From Thermoplasmatota archaeon (GTDB lineage: Archaea; Thermoplasmatota; Thermoplasmata; UBA10834), in assembly GCA_018818785.1 (NCBI GenBank), contig JAHIRF010000002.1, positions 186,001-250,000 of the forward strand: DNA of 64,000 bases. Direction: 5' to 3'. The notes under the pieces are model-generated. The model saw nothing but the letters and a program-made list of their open reading frames with translations, did not search any database and had not been told where the DNA came from. The translations under genes were made by a program, and so were the position numbers. How positions within the stretch are numbered: the first letter of the stretch is position 1; each line of letters opens with the position of its first letter. This document shows positions 63,549 to 64,000 of this stretch, piece after piece.

Positions 63549-63560
63549 ATTATATATTTG
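63549..63560 (+). promoter_or_regulatory. THEP1-like gene promoter
   Basis: The string attatatatttg is a strong TATA box about 50 bp before the ATG at 63605. A weak ribosome site (ccggtgatt) lies between. Confidence 0.5.
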
Positions 63561-63604
63561 AAAAACCATATAGAATCGAACGTCTGGATGACCGGTGATT
63601 CCCA

Positions 63605-64000
63605 ATGACGAGAGGTATAAAGATAGGTATCACAGGTCTTCCCGGAGCAGGCAAGACTCAGGCACTCGTGAAAGTCATCGAGATGCTAGAGGAAGAGGAT
63701 CTCGTCGTCGGTGGAATGGTCACGGAACCGATAATAGAAAATGGGAAGCGCGTAGGATTCTATGTCATGGACTGGAAGACGAAAAGGAAGGCCGTCTTCG
63801 CACATACCGACACTGAATCCAAGTTCTGCGTAGGGAAATATGGTGTCAATCTGGAGAGTCTAGACACGGTCGGGGTCGAGGCGCTCGTCGATGCAAGCAA
63901 GAACGCAGATGTGATTGTGATTGACGAAGTCGGAAAGATGGAAGTGGAATCTGAGAAGTTCGTCAAGGCCGTGAAGGATGCCATGGAGGTAGAGAAGCCC
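63605..64000 (+). CDS. THEP1-like nucleoside-triphosphatase, C-terminus cut by the window edge
   Basis: First 132 residues visible. Walker A is GLPGAGKTQ and Walker B is VIVIDEVGKME, with KVIEMLEEEDLVVGGMVTEPI between. This matches the THEP1 nucleoside-triphosphatase family (about 170-180 residues), seen in archaea and thermophilic bacteria. Physiological role uncertain. Confidence 0.88.
   Translation, partial: MTRGIKIGITGLPGAGKTQALVKVIEMLEEEDLVVGGMVTEPIIENGKRVGFYVMDWKTKRKAVFAHTDTESKFCVGKYGVNLESLDTVGVEALVDASKNADVIVIDEVGKMEVESEKFVKAVKDAMEVEKP

Noticed and set aside
1-64000. CRISPR arrays, rRNA genes and insertion sequences
   Set aside because: No regularly spaced repeats, no rRNA sequence and no transposase were found. 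The only recombinase is the short tyrosine integrase at 26794-27459.

Overview
The window is chromosomal DNA of a euryarchaeon, most likely a mesophilic member of the Thermoplasmatota, possibly near Methanomassiliicoccales. That placement is inferred from gene style and not from a tree. Archaeal markers are ribosomal protein S19e, archaeal LeuRS and AspRS, a proteasome beta subunit, aCPSF1-type KH/beta-CASP nuclease, 4-demethylwyosine synthase, RfcL, a thermosome subunit, NreA, TBP, archaeal DnaG, bifunctional FBP aldolase/phosphatase, archaetidylserine enzymes and MptD. AT-rich TATA boxes precede many genes, and short operons with 1-30 bp overlaps are common.

Layout. 1-6.5 kb: rps19e (cut by the left edge), ubiX, a zinc-binding DUF835 membrane protein, leuS and a small membrane protein. 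6.6-9.6 kb: a double ribbon-helix-helix regulator, an FtsZ-like protein lacking the T7 loop and C-terminal domain, an unknown protein and a COG3199 NAD-kinase-like protein. 9.6-12.5 kb: porCDAB. 12.6-15.3 kb: an RNA-binding protein, tRNA-Leu(UAG), a decayed partial copy of that tRNA, and small zinc or membrane proteins. 15.2-20.4 kb: a type IV pilus-like locus with two anchored pilin-like proteins transcribed away from a Cys-rich protein, a GspE/ArlI-type ATPase and an ArlJ/TadC-type membrane protein. 20.4-26.7 kb: DUF835 plus response regulator, psmB, aCPSF1, taw1 and rfcL. 26.8-29.9 kb: a short tyrosine recombinase, almost 1 kb of AT-rich noncoding DNA and an M20 peptidase, which together look like an accessory patch.

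30-36.4 kb: thermosome subunit, SPL-like radical SAM protein, nreA, a bat-type HTH regulator, a DUF59 protein and an alpha/alpha-toroid protein. 36.4-38.1 kb: a Fic-domain gene between two 24-bp direct repeats resembling tRNA 3' ends, with a perfect 13-bp inverted repeat around its promoter. 38.2-48.4 kb: tbp, apgM, tRNA-Ser(CGA), a ThiS/MoaD-like protein, dnaG, a LonB-like AAA+ protein with a zinc ribbon and no protease domain, an acetyltransferase, an exported phospholipase D-like protein, tpiA and fbp. 48.6-57.2 kb: histidine kinase, acdA, a DMT transporter, aspS, a Nudix-like protein, a Holliday-junction-resolvase-like protein, rubrerythrin and a LysE transporter. 57.2-64 kb: nadA, korDABC-acdB, archaetidylserine decarboxylase and synthase, mptD and a THEP1-like NTPase cut by the right edge.

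Metabolic picture. Two 2-oxoacid:ferredoxin oxidoreductases (PorCDAB and KorDABC) make acyl-CoA and reduced ferredoxin. The ADP-forming acyl-CoA synthetase is encoded as separate alpha and beta subunits, and beta ends the kor operon, so 2-oxoacid oxidation can yield ATP. FBP aldolase/phosphatase, TIM and ApgM point to gluconeogenesis. Rubrerythrin and the many Fe-S enzymes suggest anaerobic life. The best candidates for something unusual are the RHH/truncated-FtsZ cluster, the protease-less LonB relative with a zinc ribbon, and the Fic cassette.
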